A DNA stretch of 64,000 bases from CAXTKD01 sp964244885. GTDB taxonomy: Bacteria > Pseudomonadota > Alphaproteobacteria > Sphingomonadales > Sphingomonadaceae. The notes under the pieces are model-generated. The model saw only the letters and a list, made by a program, of their open reading frames with translations. It ran no database searches and had not been told where the DNA came from. The DNA is taken from assembly GCA_964244885.1 (NCBI GenBank), contig CAXTKD010000004.1, positions 142,553-206,552 on the forward strand. The letters run 5' to 3'. The translations under genes and the position numbers were made by a program. This document shows, in pieces, positions 24,153 to 33,594 of the stretch (position 1 is its first letter; each line of letters starts with the position of its first letter).

Positions 24153-25295
24153 ATGGCGCGCATCGCGGTGGTTGGCGGCGGACCGGCGGGGTTGCTGTTC
24201 GCCAAGCTCGCCAAGCAGGCCGACCCCGCGCACCGGATCGACGTGTTCGAGCAGAACCCGCCGGATGCCACCTACGGGTTCGGAGTCGTTCTTGCCGATG
24301 TCGCGCTCGATATCCTCGCGGCCGTCGATCCGGGCCTGCGCACCGCGATCAGCGACATCGCCGAATTCCAGGACCGCATCACGATCGTCCACAAGGGTGT
24401 GCCGATCGCGCTGAAGGGCAACGGCTTCATGGGCATCAGCCGCGTCCGGTTGCTGCAGGCGATGCAGAAGAACGCGCTCGACGCTGGCGTGTCGATCCAT
24501 TTCGAGCGGCGGGTAAGCAACGTCAACGCGCTGACGGCTTATGATCTGATCGTCGGCGCCGACGGCGTGAACAGCGCGATTCGGGAGACGCTCAACGAGC
24601 ATTTCCAGGCCGTGAAGGAGCCGCGCCGCAACAAGTGGGTCTGGTACGCGACCGCCAAGCGGCTCGACTCGGTCGGGCTGATCTTCCAGTCGACGCCGCA
24701 AGGCACCTTCATCGCGCACAGCTACCGCTTCTCCAAGGAGCTCGGCACCTTCGTGATCGAGTGCAGCCCCGAGACCTGGCGGTCGGCTGGACTGGACGAA
24801 GCGAGCGAAGCGGAAAGCCAGGCCTTTTGCGCCCGCGTGTTCGAGCCCTTCCTGGGGGGGGCGCCGCTGATCGGCAACCGGTCGAACTGGTTCAACCCGG
24901 AATTCGTGACGAGCCGCCACTGGCACCACAAGAACGTCGTGCTGATCGGCGATGCGCTGAAGACGGTGCATCCCTCGATCGGCTCGGGCACGCGGGTCGG
25001 CATGCAGGACGCGATCGCGCTGGCCGACGCGCTGTCGACATGCGGCGGCGACATTCCGCTGACGCTGGCGACCTTCGAAGCGAACCGGCGCGGCGGCGCC
25101 GACGAGTTCCAGGACGCCGCGATGAAAAGCATCCTTTGGTACGAGACGGTCGACGAGCGGATGGACCTCGATCCGCCCGCCTTCGCCTACAATTACATGA
25201 AGCGGACCGGGCGCGTCAGCGACGAACGCTTGAGGCGGATCGACCCCGAATTCGCGGCTCTGGCCGAGCGGCACGAACTGCTCGCCGCCATCTGA
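24153..25295 (+). CDS. FAD-dependent monooxygenase resembling salicylyl-CoA 5-hydroxylase / aminobenzoyl-CoA monooxygenase N-domain
   Basis: 380 residues. GxGxxG fold at the start (IAVVGGGPAGLLFAKLAKQADP), then VFEQNPPDATYGFGVVLAD, the signature of aryl-CoA monooxygenases; DG motif at YDLIVGADGVNSAIRE; GD motif at NVVLIGDALKTVHPSIGSGTRVGMQDA. Bifunctional relatives carry a C-terminal flavin reductase half that is missing here, so this is the single-domain form like SdgC. The natural substrate would be a CoA thioester made by the ligase at 18.0 kb. Divergent from the VOC gene; receptor 2 follows 103 bp downstream. Confidence 0.86.
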   Translation: MARIAVVGGGPAGLLFAKLAKQADPAHRIDVFEQNPPDATYGFGVVLADVALDILAAVDPGLRTAISDIAEFQDRITIVHKGVPIALKGNGFMGISRVRLLQAMQKNALDAGVSIHFERRVSNVNALTAYDLIVGADGVNSAIRETLNEHFQAVKEPRRNKWVWYATAKRLDSVGLIFQSTPQGTFIAHSYRFSKELGTFVIECSPETWRSAGLDEASEAESQAFCARVFEPFLGGAPLIGNRSNWFNPEFVTSRHWHHKNVVLIGDALKTVHPSIGSGTRVGMQDAIALADALSTCGGDIPLTLATFEANRRGGADEFQDAAMKSILWYETVDERMDLDPPAFAYNYMKRTGRVSDERLRRIDPEFAALAERHELLAAI

Positions 25296-25398
25296 GGAGC
25301 CATCGCAAATCAAGTTGTACCCAAGCGGCGTACCGCTCCGTCGATCAGGCCCACAGGCCAGTGGCGAGAGCGGAAAATCAATCAAACGGGAGGAAATC

Positions 25399-27642
25399 AT
25401 GAAGACCATCACGTCATACATGGCGATAGCGGCGGCGCTTGCGGTCGCCGGTGCGTCAACCGTCGCGGCCGCGCAGGACAGCGCGGCCGCGCAGCCGGGC
25501 TCGCCGTCGGCCGGCACGACGGCCGCTGCCGCGGCGGAAGCGGCGCCCGCCTCCGGCGAGATCGACGAGATCATCGTGACGGCTCAGAAGCGGTCGGAAA
25601 ACCTGCAGAAGGTCCCGATCGTCATCACCGCGATCAGCGGCTCGCAGCTGGGGTCCGCCGGCGTCACCAGCCTGGCGACCCTAAACACCGTCGCGCCGGG
25701 CTATAACTCGCGCAACGTCTCCGGCGCCTTCCAGCCCTATCTGCGCGGCATTGGCACGTCGAGCAACGTCGTCGAGAACCCGGTCGCGCTGTATATCGAC
25801 GGCGTCTACATCCCGCAGCAGCGCGAAGGCATGCGCGAGCTGCCCGATGTCGAGCAGGTGGCCGTGCTCAAGGGGCCGCAGGGCACGCTGTTCGGCCGCA
25901 ACGCGACCGGCGGCGTCATCCAGATCACCACCCGTGCGCCGTCGCAGACCGTGGAGGCCGAAGCGCATGCGGGGATCGACAATTACGCGACCTTGCGGAC
26001 CGGCGCCTTCCTTTCCGGAGGACTCTCCGACGGCGCCGCCGCCAGCGTCTCGATCGACTATGCCCGCCAGGGCGACGGCTACGGAACCAACCTCACGACC
26101 GGCAACGACACCTTCAAGCTCCAGCATTCGCTCTCGATGCGCGGCAAGCTCCGGGCCGAGCTGGGCGACGATACCGACATCACGGTCATCGGCGATTACA
26201 TGGACCGGCGCGAACGCGCCTTCACCTTCGTGCCCTATCCGGGCACGACGCTGATCCGGCCGATCGGCGCTCTCGGCAGCAAGTTCGACACCTTCTCGCA
26301 GATCGAGCCTTACACGGCGTTCAAGGGCGGCGGCGCGAGCCTCGAGATCGATCATGATTTCGACTTCGCGAAGCTCGTCTCGATCACCTCCTATCGCAAG
26401 GGATCATCGAGCTATCTGTTCGACGATGCGCCGGTCGGCGTTCCGGTGTTCTACGTCCGGGTCGATCCGGGCAATCAGCCCAACCGGGACTTCACCCAGG
26501 AGCTCCAGCTGATTTCGCAGAACCGCGCCGGCTTCACCTGGACCGCCGGCGTCTTCTATTACCACAATCGCCTGGCGAACGAGGTACAGCGGAACTTCTT
26601 CCCGCCCTTCTACCGCGCGGCGGTGGCGCCGCCGACGGTGAACCAGCAGACCGATACGTTCGCCGCCGAAACCACCGAGTCCATCGCCCCCTTCGGCCAG
26701 GTCGGAATCGAGCTGCTCGAGGGCACCAAGCTCACGCTCGGGGCGCGGTGGACGTACGAGAAGCGCGAACTGCACGACGGGCTGATCCGCAGCACGCGCT
26801 ACAACGGCACGGTGGTCAACGTGCCTTTCACGCCAGGTGCGCTGACGATCAAGAAGCCGACATGGCGCGTCGCGCTCGACCATCAATTCGGGCCCGACGT
26901 TCTCGGCTACGTCTCCTACAACCGAGGCATCAAGAGCGGTGGCTTCAATATCCTGAACCCATCCAACCCAGCCTATCTGCCCGAGCGGCTCGACGCGTAT
27001 GAGGCCGGGTTCAAGACCGAGCTCCTCGACCGCCGCCTGCGCTTCAACGTCGGCGGCTTCTACTACAATTACAGCAACCTCCAGATCACGCAGTTCGTCG
27101 GCGTCACGCAGAGTATCGTGAACGGCGCCAAAGCCGAGCTCTACGGTGTCGATGTCGATTTCAACGCGCGGCTGACCCCTGAGTTTAGTCTGTCGGGCGG
27201 CCTGGAGGCGCTCCACACCGAGTTCACCGACTACAGGAACGCCGTCGGCAGCGCGCCTCGGGCGGATGGCGGCGCCACCCTGTTTCCGATCGACGCAACG
27301 GGAAACCGCATTCCCCAGGCGCAGAAGTTCGTCGCCTCGCTATCGGGCGATTACGAGCAGGAGTTCAGCTTCGGATCGCTGCATTTCAACGTCACCGGAT
27401 CGTATAACGGCGACTATTACATCGAGGCGGACAACTTCATCCGTCAGCCCTCCTATGGGCTGATCAACACTTCGGTCGCGTGGACATCGCGGGACCGGCG
27501 CTACACCGTGTCGGTCTGGGGACGGAACCTGCTCGACGAACGCATCATCTTCAATGCGTCGAGCCAGGCGATCGGATATCCGACCTCTTATGGCCAGCCG
27601 CCGCGTACATACGGCGTGACCGCCGCGGTCAATTTCCAGTGA
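25399..27642 (+). CDS. TonB-dependent receptor 2
   Basis: 747 residues from the ATG at 25399, which follows a strong GGGAGGA site. Signal peptide MKTITSYMAIAAALAVAGAS ending near TVAAA; Ala-rich linker; plug from IDEIIVTAQKRSENLQKVPIVITAISG with VLKGPQGTLFGRNATGG; barrel to the C-terminal NFQ. It follows the FAD monooxygenase in the same direction, so it probably shares its control. A hairpin follows the stop. Substrate unknown, likely the aromatic compound used by this island. Confidence 0.93.
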   Translation: MKTITSYMAIAAALAVAGASTVAAAQDSAAAQPGSPSAGTTAAAAAEAAPASGEIDEIIVTAQKRSENLQKVPIVITAISGSQLGSAGVTSLATLNTVAPGYNSRNVSGAFQPYLRGIGTSSNVVENPVALYIDGVYIPQQREGMRELPDVEQVAVLKGPQGTLFGRNATGGVIQITTRAPSQTVEAEAHAGIDNYATLRTGAFLSGGLSDGAAASVSIDYARQGDGYGTNLTTGNDTFKLQHSLSMRGKLRAELGDDTDITVIGDYMDRRERAFTFVPYPGTTLIRPIGALGSKFDTFSQIEPYTAFKGGGASLEIDHDFDFAKLVSITSYRKGSSSYLFDDAPVGVPVFYVRVDPGNQPNRDFTQELQLISQNRAGFTWTAGVFYYHNRLANEVQRNFFPPFYRAAVAPPTVNQQTDTFAAETTESIAPFGQVGIELLEGTKLTLGARWTYEKRELHDGLIRSTRYNGTVVNVPFTPGALTIKKPTWRVALDHQFGPDVLGYVSYNRGIKSGGFNILNPSNPAYLPERLDAYEAGFKTELLDRRLRFNVGGFYYNYSNLQITQFVGVTQSIVNGAKAELYGVDVDFNARLTPEFSLSGGLEALHTEFTDYRNAVGSAPRADGGATLFPIDATGNRIPQAQKFVASLSGDYEQEFSFGSLHFNVTGSYNGDYYIEADNFIRQPSYGLINTSVAWTSRDRRYTVSVWGRNLLDERIIFNASSQAIGYPTSYGQPPRTYGVTAAVNFQ

Positions 27643-27647
27643 AGGGG

Positions 27648-27671
27648 GATCGGGCAGGCGATTGCCCGATC
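27648..27671 (+). terminator. Stem-loop after receptor 2
   Basis: GATCGGGCA and TGCCCGATC form a perfect 9-bp stem with a 6-base loop just after the receptor 2 stop. There is no T tract, so it may be an attenuating or RNA-protecting hairpin rather than a full intrinsic terminator. The next promoter element (27699) follows. Confidence 0.55.
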
Positions 27672-27698
27672 ACCGTTCGTCTGAATGATACCGGATCA

Positions 27699-27742
27699 GT
27701 AACACCCTCGACGTTTTGCCATCGCTTCCTATCGCCTCACCT
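27699..27742 (+). promoter_or_regulatory. Shared 44-bp element, copy B (upstream of receptor 3 operon)
   Basis: Begins GTAACACCC, contains TTTTGCCATC and CCTATCGCC and ends CACCT, 60 bp before the receptor 3 ATG. Gapless match to copies A and C, about 13-14 kb away. Confidence 0.7.
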
Positions 27743-27801
27743 CGGTTAGAAAGCCGTACCGGGGCGCGCAGACGTCCGATCGACATGGAGGAGGAGGGGC
27801 T

Positions 27802-30249
27802 ATGAAGGTCTCAAGCAAGTTCGGGCTGCTGGCGGCATCGTCCGTGATGGTTTCGGTTCTTTTCGCCGCAGCCCCCGCGCGCGCGCAGGCCGACCCGACG
27901 GCGCAGGCGACCCCGCTGGCGCAGGGCGCGGCGTCCTCCGCCGACGCGGCGTCCGCCAATGCGACTCCCGGCCAGGAAGGTCTCGAGGAGATTATCGTGA
28001 CGGCGCAGCGGCGCTCCGAGAATTTGCAGCGCGCGGCGGTCGCGGTCAGCGTCGTCCAGGGCTCTGACCTCGTCGCCGCGGGCATCACCCAGCCCGACCG
28101 GCTCGGCGAGCTCGCGCCCGCGCTGACCATCCAGCCGTCGAGCACCGGCAACCTGATCTTCATGCGCGGCGTCGGCAATTTCACGCTGACTCCGAACAGC
28201 GATCCGGCGATCGCGTTCAACTATGACGGCGTCTATCTCGGGCGCCCGACCTCGACCAACGGCCTGTTCTACGACCTCGACCGGATCGAGGTGCTGAAAG
28301 GGCCGCAAGGCACGCTCTACGGCCGCAACGCGACGGGCGGTGCGATCAACGTGATCCCGACCCAGCCCAAGCTCGGCGAGTTGTCGGGCTACGCGACCGC
28401 GAGCTACGGCAATTACGACGCCGTGGTGGCGGAAGGCGCGGTCAACGTGCCGCTGGGCGACAATGGCGCGCTCCGCGCCTCCGCCAGCACGTCGCGCCAT
28501 GACGGCTATCTCAGCGACGGGACATCGGACGACAAGACGACGTCGCTGCGCCTGCAGATGAAGGCGGCGCTCACGCCCGCCCTGACCGTGCGGGTCGCCG
28601 GGGACTATAGCCATGTCGGCGGCGTCGGCGCCGGCGTGTCCTATGTCAGCAACTATCTCTTCAACCCGGCCACCGGCGCCTATCTGACCTTCAAGCCGAC
28701 GACGGGGCTGGACGAAGGGGTCTATACGCCGGCGGCGCAGGCCTATCGTTCCAATATTTTCGTCCCCGTCGCGGGCCGCAGGCTGGACGCGATCTCGCCC
28801 TATCCGTTTCAGAGCAACAACTTCTACGGCGCCAACGCACAAATCGACTACGACACCGGCGCGGGCACGCTGACGATCATTCCGGCGTGGCGCTATGGAT
28901 CGCTGAACTATCTGGCCGAGGCGGCGTCCTTCCCCTACCGCAACCGCGAGAAGGACGAGCAGTTCAGCATCGAAGCGCGCTTCACCGGCGAGCGGATCGG
29001 CATCTTCGATTATATCGTCGGCGGCTATTTCTACGACGATTCGATCAACGCGCGAGTGGCGCTAAATCTGTCGGCCGCGGAAAATTTCCTGGTCCAGAAA
29101 TACGACAATCGCTCGTTCGCGCCGTTCGGGCGGCTGACGGCGCATGTGTCCGACCGGCTCCGGCTGGTCGGCGGCCTGCGCTATTCCAAGGACATCAAGA
29201 GCTTCGTCGGAACGGGCATCGCGCTCAACCTGGTCTGCATGGTGCGGGTCGCCGGCGTTCCGACCTGCCCGACCGCGCGGCTGTTCACCACCGTGGACAA
29301 CATCTCGCAGGTGCCGTTCCCGGTGCCGGCCGGCCCCGTGCCGATTCCCCAGGGCGCTTCGGGCGCGATCATCGTGCGCAGCGACAGCGCCTACAACAAC
29401 CGGCTGACCAACGACCGTCTGACCTATCATGGCGGCGTGGAATTCGATGTCGCGGATCGGTCGCTGCTCTACGCGACGGTGGAATCGGGCTATCGCTCGG
29501 GCGGCTTCTCGGCGGCGCTGGGCTTCGAGACCTACCAGCCCGAGCTCATCACCGCCTACACCGTGGGCCTGAAGAACCGCTTCCTCGACAATCGCGTGCA
29601 GCTGAACGTCGAGGGCTTCCTGTGGGACTATAAGGATCAGCAGGTTTCGCATCTCGGCCTCGATCTCAGCGGCCGCACCGCGCAGTTCATCCAGAACATC
29701 GGGACCTCGCGGATCAAGGGCGTCGAGGTCGAGGGGCGCGTGCTCGTGACGCCGACGACGCTCGTCAGCGCCGACGTCCAGTATCTCGACGCGAAGAACC
29801 GCTTCTTCACCTATCAGCAGGGCTCCGCGACCGGCGCGCCGCTGACCGGCTGCGCCTATGCGCTGTCGGCCAACCCGGCGTTCTACAATGTCAATTGCGC
29901 CGGCACACAGGCGTACAACTCGCCGAAATGGACGGTGAACCTGGCGGCGCAGCAGACGTTCGAGGTCGGCGACTACAAGCTCGTCGTCGGCGGCGACACG
30001 CAGTACAAGAGCGGCCGCACGGTCGGCTTCGAATTCCTGCCCGAGCAGCGGGTCGGATCGACCTGGATGACCAATGCGCAGCTTTCCTTTGGTCCGGCCG
30101 ACGACCGCTGGTCGATCGCGGGCTTCGTTCGCAACATCGAGAACGACCGAATCCTCAACTTCGCGGTGACGCATCCCCTCGCCAATGCATTGGTCGGTGG
30201 CTCGACGGCGCCGAGGACCTATGGTGTCCGCGCGTCGGTCAAATTCTGA
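27802..30249 (+). CDS. TonB-dependent receptor 3
   Basis: 815 residues. Signal peptide through AAAPARAQA; linker; plug from LEEIIVTAQRRSENLQRAAVAVSVVQG with VLKGPQGTLYGRNATGG; barrel to C-terminal VKF. ATG follows GGAGGAGG. It heads an apparent operon with the FAH-family gene 26 bp downstream and the extradiol dioxygenase after that, and is preceded by the element shared with receptor 1 and the monooxygenase. This links uptake to the ring-cleavage steps. It is closer to receptor 4 (53.5 kb) than to receptors 1 and 2 by eye. Confidence 0.93.
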   Translation: MKVSSKFGLLAASSVMVSVLFAAAPARAQADPTAQATPLAQGAASSADAASANATPGQEGLEEIIVTAQRRSENLQRAAVAVSVVQGSDLVAAGITQPDRLGELAPALTIQPSSTGNLIFMRGVGNFTLTPNSDPAIAFNYDGVYLGRPTSTNGLFYDLDRIEVLKGPQGTLYGRNATGGAINVIPTQPKLGELSGYATASYGNYDAVVAEGAVNVPLGDNGALRASASTSRHDGYLSDGTSDDKTTSLRLQMKAALTPALTVRVAGDYSHVGGVGAGVSYVSNYLFNPATGAYLTFKPTTGLDEGVYTPAAQAYRSNIFVPVAGRRLDAISPYPFQSNNFYGANAQIDYDTGAGTLTIIPAWRYGSLNYLAEAASFPYRNREKDEQFSIEARFTGERIGIFDYIVGGYFYDDSINARVALNLSAAENFLVQKYDNRSFAPFGRLTAHVSDRLRLVGGLRYSKDIKSFVGTGIALNLVCMVRVAGVPTCPTARLFTTVDNISQVPFPVPAGPVPIPQGASGAIIVRSDSAYNNRLTNDRLTYHGGVEFDVADRSLLYATVESGYRSGGFSAALGFETYQPELITAYTVGLKNRFLDNRVQLNVEGFLWDYKDQQVSHLGLDLSGRTAQFIQNIGTSRIKGVEVEGRVLVTPTTLVSADVQYLDAKNRFFTYQQGSATGAPLTGCAYALSANPAFYNVNCAGTQAYNSPKWTVNLAAQQTFEVGDYKLVVGGDTQYKSGRTVGFEFLPEQRVGSTWMTNAQLSFGPADDRWSIAGFVRNIENDRILNFAVTHPLANALVGGSTAPRTYGVRASVKF

Positions 30250-30275
30250 CCGGCCGTGGATAGCGGGAATTTCGA

Positions 30276-31136
30276 ATGAAACTGATACGGTTCGAAGACG
30301 AGGGTGCCAAGATCGGTGCGGTGAAGGGCGACGGCGTGGTCGATCTCGCCGCCGCCGGTTGCCGCTGGGCGACGGTTCGGGCGATCGCCGGTGGCGGAGC
30401 CGCGGCGCTCGACGCGGTGCGCGAGCTGGTTGAGCGCGCGGCTCCGACGCTGGCGCTCGATGGTCTCAAGCTGCTCGCCCCGATCGAGCGGCCCGGCAAA
30501 TATCTCGCGATCGGCATGAACTACGCCAAGCACTTGGAAGAGGCCGACAAGCTCGGCGTCGCACGCGCCAAGCACCAGACCTGGTTCAACAAGCAGACGA
30601 CCTGCATCGCGGGACCCTATGACGACATCGATCCGGGCGTCACCGAGAAGCTCGACTACGAGGTCGAGCTCGGCGCGGTGATCGGCGCGCCGGCGAAGCG
30701 GGTGAGCGAGGCCGACGCCAAGGCCCATGTGTTTGGCTATTTCGTCGCCAACGACGTTTCGGCGCGCGACTGGCAGTTCCACACGCCGACCTTCACCATG
30801 GGTAAGTCGTTCGACACGCATGGGCCGATCGGGCCGTGGATCGTCACCGCCGACGAGATCGCCGACCCGCATGCGCTGGATTTGCGCTGCTACGTCAACG
30901 GCGAGCTGCGGCAGAGCAACAACACCGGCCAGATGCTCCACAATCTATGGGCGCAGATCGCCTATCTCTCGACCGCCTTCACGCTCGAGACGGGCGACCT
31001 GATCGCCACCGGAACGCCCGAAGGCGTCGGTGTCGGCAGGGAGCCGCCGACCTTCCTCCAGCCGGGCGATGTCGTCCGCTGCGAGATCGACGGCATCGGA
31101 GCGATCGAGAACAGGGTTGTCGCGCCGGCGGCCTGA
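30276..31136 (+). CDS. Fumarylacetoacetate hydrolase family protein
   Basis: 286 residues. Family motifs: YLAIGMNYAKHLEEA, the metal-binding acidic set in LDYEVELGAVIG (two Glu), and GYFVANDVSARDWQ; later FDTHGPIGPWIVT and the end GTPEGVGVGR-PPTFLQPGD. Members hydrolyse or decarboxylate acylpyruvates, the products of meta or gentisate ring cleavage. With the extradiol dioxygenase 30 bp downstream it makes a ring-cleavage/hydrolysis pair. It could be acylpyruvase, 2-hydroxyhepta-diene-dioate isomerase or hydratase; the sequence does not decide. Confidence 0.9.
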   Translation: MKLIRFEDEGAKIGAVKGDGVVDLAAAGCRWATVRAIAGGGAAALDAVRELVERAAPTLALDGLKLLAPIERPGKYLAIGMNYAKHLEEADKLGVARAKHQTWFNKQTTCIAGPYDDIDPGVTEKLDYEVELGAVIGAPAKRVSEADAKAHVFGYFVANDVSARDWQFHTPTFTMGKSFDTHGPIGPWIVTADEIADPHALDLRCYVNGELRQSNNTGQMLHNLWAQIAYLSTAFTLETGDLIATGTPEGVGVGREPPTFLQPGDVVRCEIDGIGAIENRVVAPAA

Positions 31137-31166
31137 GGCCGGGCGCCAAAACGAGGGAAGTCAGTC

Positions 31167-32129
31167 ATGCCGGTCCTTGGCCCCCTCTCCGTCACGCTGG
31201 AGGTGCCGTCGCTCGACGCGGGCGTGAAATTCTACACCGATGCCGGGCTGGTCGCCGATGTCGCGGGCGATGTCGCGCGGCTGCGCTGCCCGGGGCAGGA
31301 CCGCGACTCGGTCGTGCTGCTCGGCGGGTCGGCCAGGAAGCGGCTCCATCACATCTCGCTTCGCGCCGACCGGTTGGACGAGATCGCCGAGAAGATCCCT
31401 GGCCAGGGCGGCCGGGTGGTCGCTCCGCCGGAGGGCTTCGAGGACAACGGCCTGTGGGTCGAGGATCCGCACGGCATGCTGATCCACCTGGCCGAGCGCC
31501 CCGCCGATCCGGAGCTCGAAGCCGTCACGCCGTTCCAGGTCAACGCGCCCGGCCTGGTCGTCCGCAAGCGCCGCTCCGCGATGCTGCCCGGCGCGTCCTA
31601 CGCTCCGGCGAAACCGCTGCGGCTCGGGCACATCCTGGTGTTCAGCCCCGACGTGCCGGCAAGCGTCGCGTTCGTGACGGAAGCGCTCGGCATGGGCCTG
31701 GCCGACCGGGCGCAGGACATCATCGCCTTCTGCTGCGCGCGCAAGGACAGCGACCATCATGTCGTCGCCTTCGCGAAATCGCCCGGCGTCGGCTTCCACC
31801 ATGCCAGCTTCCAGGTCAGCGACCCCGACGAGGTCGGCCGCGGCGGCCGCGCGCTGCTCGCCAAGGCGGGGCTCGGCGACTGGGGCTTCGGCCGCCACAC
31901 GATCGGGTCCAACTTCTTCCACTACATCCAGGACCCCTGGGGCAGCTGGTTCGAATATTATTCCGACATGGATCATATCGACGATTATTCGCTGTGGACG
32001 CCGACCAATTACGGGATGGAGGACAGCCTCGCCAACTGGGGTCCCGAGGTGCCGCACGACTTCGTACACAATTACGAGGCCGACGCGGAGGCATTCCAGG
32101 CCGACCGGCGGGAGTCGGTCACCGCTTGA
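31167..32129 (+). CDS. Two-domain extradiol ring-cleavage dioxygenase (VOC superfamily)
   Basis: 320 residues with two VOC modules (about 5-110 and 145-270), the plan of catechol 2,3-dioxygenase-type enzymes. Likely iron ligands in the second module: His in RLGHILVF, His in GFHHASFQV, and Glu in GSWFEYYSDMD. It would open a catechol-like ring to a semialdehyde or acylpyruvate for the FAH protein encoded just upstream. Same operon as receptor 3; followed by an MFS transporter after 120 bp. Confidence 0.87.
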   Translation: MPVLGPLSVTLEVPSLDAGVKFYTDAGLVADVAGDVARLRCPGQDRDSVVLLGGSARKRLHHISLRADRLDEIAEKIPGQGGRVVAPPEGFEDNGLWVEDPHGMLIHLAERPADPELEAVTPFQVNAPGLVVRKRRSAMLPGASYAPAKPLRLGHILVFSPDVPASVAFVTEALGMGLADRAQDIIAFCCARKDSDHHVVAFAKSPGVGFHHASFQVSDPDEVGRGGRALLAKAGLGDWGFGRHTIGSNFFHYIQDPWGSWFEYYSDMDHIDDYSLWTPTNYGMEDSLANWGPEVPHDFVHNYEADAEAFQADRRESVTA

Positions 32130-32249
32130 CGACCAAGGTCCGCCCAAGCCCGACAATGCCCCCGGCGCGCATGGCGAGATCGGCCGCGTTTACCCGTCCG
32201 CCGGGTCGGTGCACGCGATGATCGCCGCGGCCATTGTGGAGCGGCGCCC

Positions 32250-33587
32250 TTGTCCTTGACGGTGGCCCCGGGCGATCTCCGCCAGCGCTTTGACGCGGCG
32301 CCGATGAGCCGCGCGCAAGGGGCGGCGGTGGCGGTGACGGTCGCCTTGTCCGCGCTCGATGGCTATGACGTGCTGGCCGTGACCTTTGCCGCCCCCGCGA
32401 TCGCGCAGGGATGGGGTATCGGCAAGGCGGCGCTCGGCGGGCTGCTGTCGGCGGGGCTCGCCGGCATGGCGCTCGGCTCGCTCGTGCTCGCGCCATTCGC
32501 GGACGTCATCGGTCGACGGCGGCTCGTTCTCGGCAGCCTCGCGCTGATGGCGACAGGCATGCTGCTCTCGGCGCTCGCGGCGTCGCTGCCCCAGCTGGTC
32601 GCATGGCGCGTGCTGACCGGGCTTGGCATCGGCGCGATGGTCGCGGTCATCAACCCGCTGGCGGCCGAGTTCGCCAACGACCGGCGCCGCGCGATGGCGC
32701 TGGCGCTGATGGCGATGGGATATCCGCTCGGCGGGCTGGTCGGCGGGCTGGCGTCGGCGGTCCTGCTCCGGCTTTATGGCTGGCCTTCCGTGTTCCTCGC
32801 CGGGGTCGTTGCGGCGGGCCTGCTCATTCCCGTCGTCCTGCTATTTCTGCCAGAGCCGCTCGCCTTTCTCCTCGCGCGGCGGCGCGGCGATACTCTTGCG
32901 CGCGTCAACGCGCTGCTTGCGCGCTGCGGCATGGAGCCGGTGATCGCTCTCCCGCCCGAGGCGGCCCGGGCCAACGCGAGCTATGCTGCGGTGTTCGCGA
33001 CGCGTCAGCTCGGGACGACAATCCGGGTCACGCTGGCCAACCTCCTGTTCGTGATGGCGGTGTATTACGTGCTGAGCTGGCTGCCGCAGATGGTCGCCGA
33101 GGCGGGCTTTGAGCCATCGACCGCCAGCCTCGTGGCCGCCGTCGCCAACTTGGCGGGAATTGCGGGCGGGGTCGTTCTCGGTTGGCTCGCGCGCCGTGCG
33201 GGATTGAACCGGCTGACCGTCGCAACGATGATCGGCCTTGGCCTCGCGACCGCGGCATTCGGCATGACGCCGGCGTCCTTGCCTCTGCTCATTTTGGCCG
33301 CCGGAGTATGCGGCTTCTTCCTCTTCGGTGCTATTGCGGGACTGTACGCTACCTTGGCCGTCAGCTTCACCTCCGAGGGCCGGGCGTCGGGCACCGGCTT
33401 CGTCATCGGCATCGGCAGGATCGGCAGTGCCGTCGCGCCATTGATCGCAGGATGGCTGTTCGCAGCGGGCTTTGGTAATGCCGGCGTGTCGGCGACCTTC
33501 GGCGCAAGCGCCGTGCTGGCGGGGCTCGTGCTGCTGACGGGCGGCACGCCCAATAGGTCTGCACCGACCGCCACATCCCCAACGTAG
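32250..33587 (+). CDS. MFS transporter, aromatic acid:H+ symporter type
   Basis: 445 residues if translation starts at the TTG at 32250; an ATG at 32304 would give 427 residues and starts just before the first helix region. About 12 hydrophobic helices. The loop 2-3 signature reads FADVIGRRRLVLGSL, and the first helix contains LDGYDVLAVTFAAP, the DGxD feature of the AAHS family. Inner-membrane importer of an aromatic acid. It lies 120 bp after the dioxygenase and 7 bp before an alpha/beta hydrolase gene, so it is part of the same train. Confidence 0.87.
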   Translation: MSLTVAPGDLRQRFDAAPMSRAQGAAVAVTVALSALDGYDVLAVTFAAPAIAQGWGIGKAALGGLLSAGLAGMALGSLVLAPFADVIGRRRLVLGSLALMATGMLLSALAASLPQLVAWRVLTGLGIGAMVAVINPLAAEFANDRRRAMALALMAMGYPLGGLVGGLASAVLLRLYGWPSVFLAGVVAAGLLIPVVLLFLPEPLAFLLARRRGDTLARVNALLARCGMEPVIALPPEAARANASYAAVFATRQLGTTIRVTLANLLFVMAVYYVLSWLPQMVAEAGFEPSTASLVAAVANLAGIAGGVVLGWLARRAGLNRLTVATMIGLGLATAAFGMTPASLPLLILAAGVCGFFLFGAIAGLYATLAVSFTSEGRASGTGFVIGIGRIGSAVAPLIAGWLFAAGFGNAGVSATFGASAVLAGLVLLTGGTPNRSAPTATSPT

Positions 33588-33594
33588 GAAAGCC

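Noticed and set aside
27811..28842. Long reverse frame under receptor 3 (and similar ones under receptors 1 and 2)
   Set aside because: Antisense shadow of the receptor gene with low-complexity Arg/Ala-rich translation.
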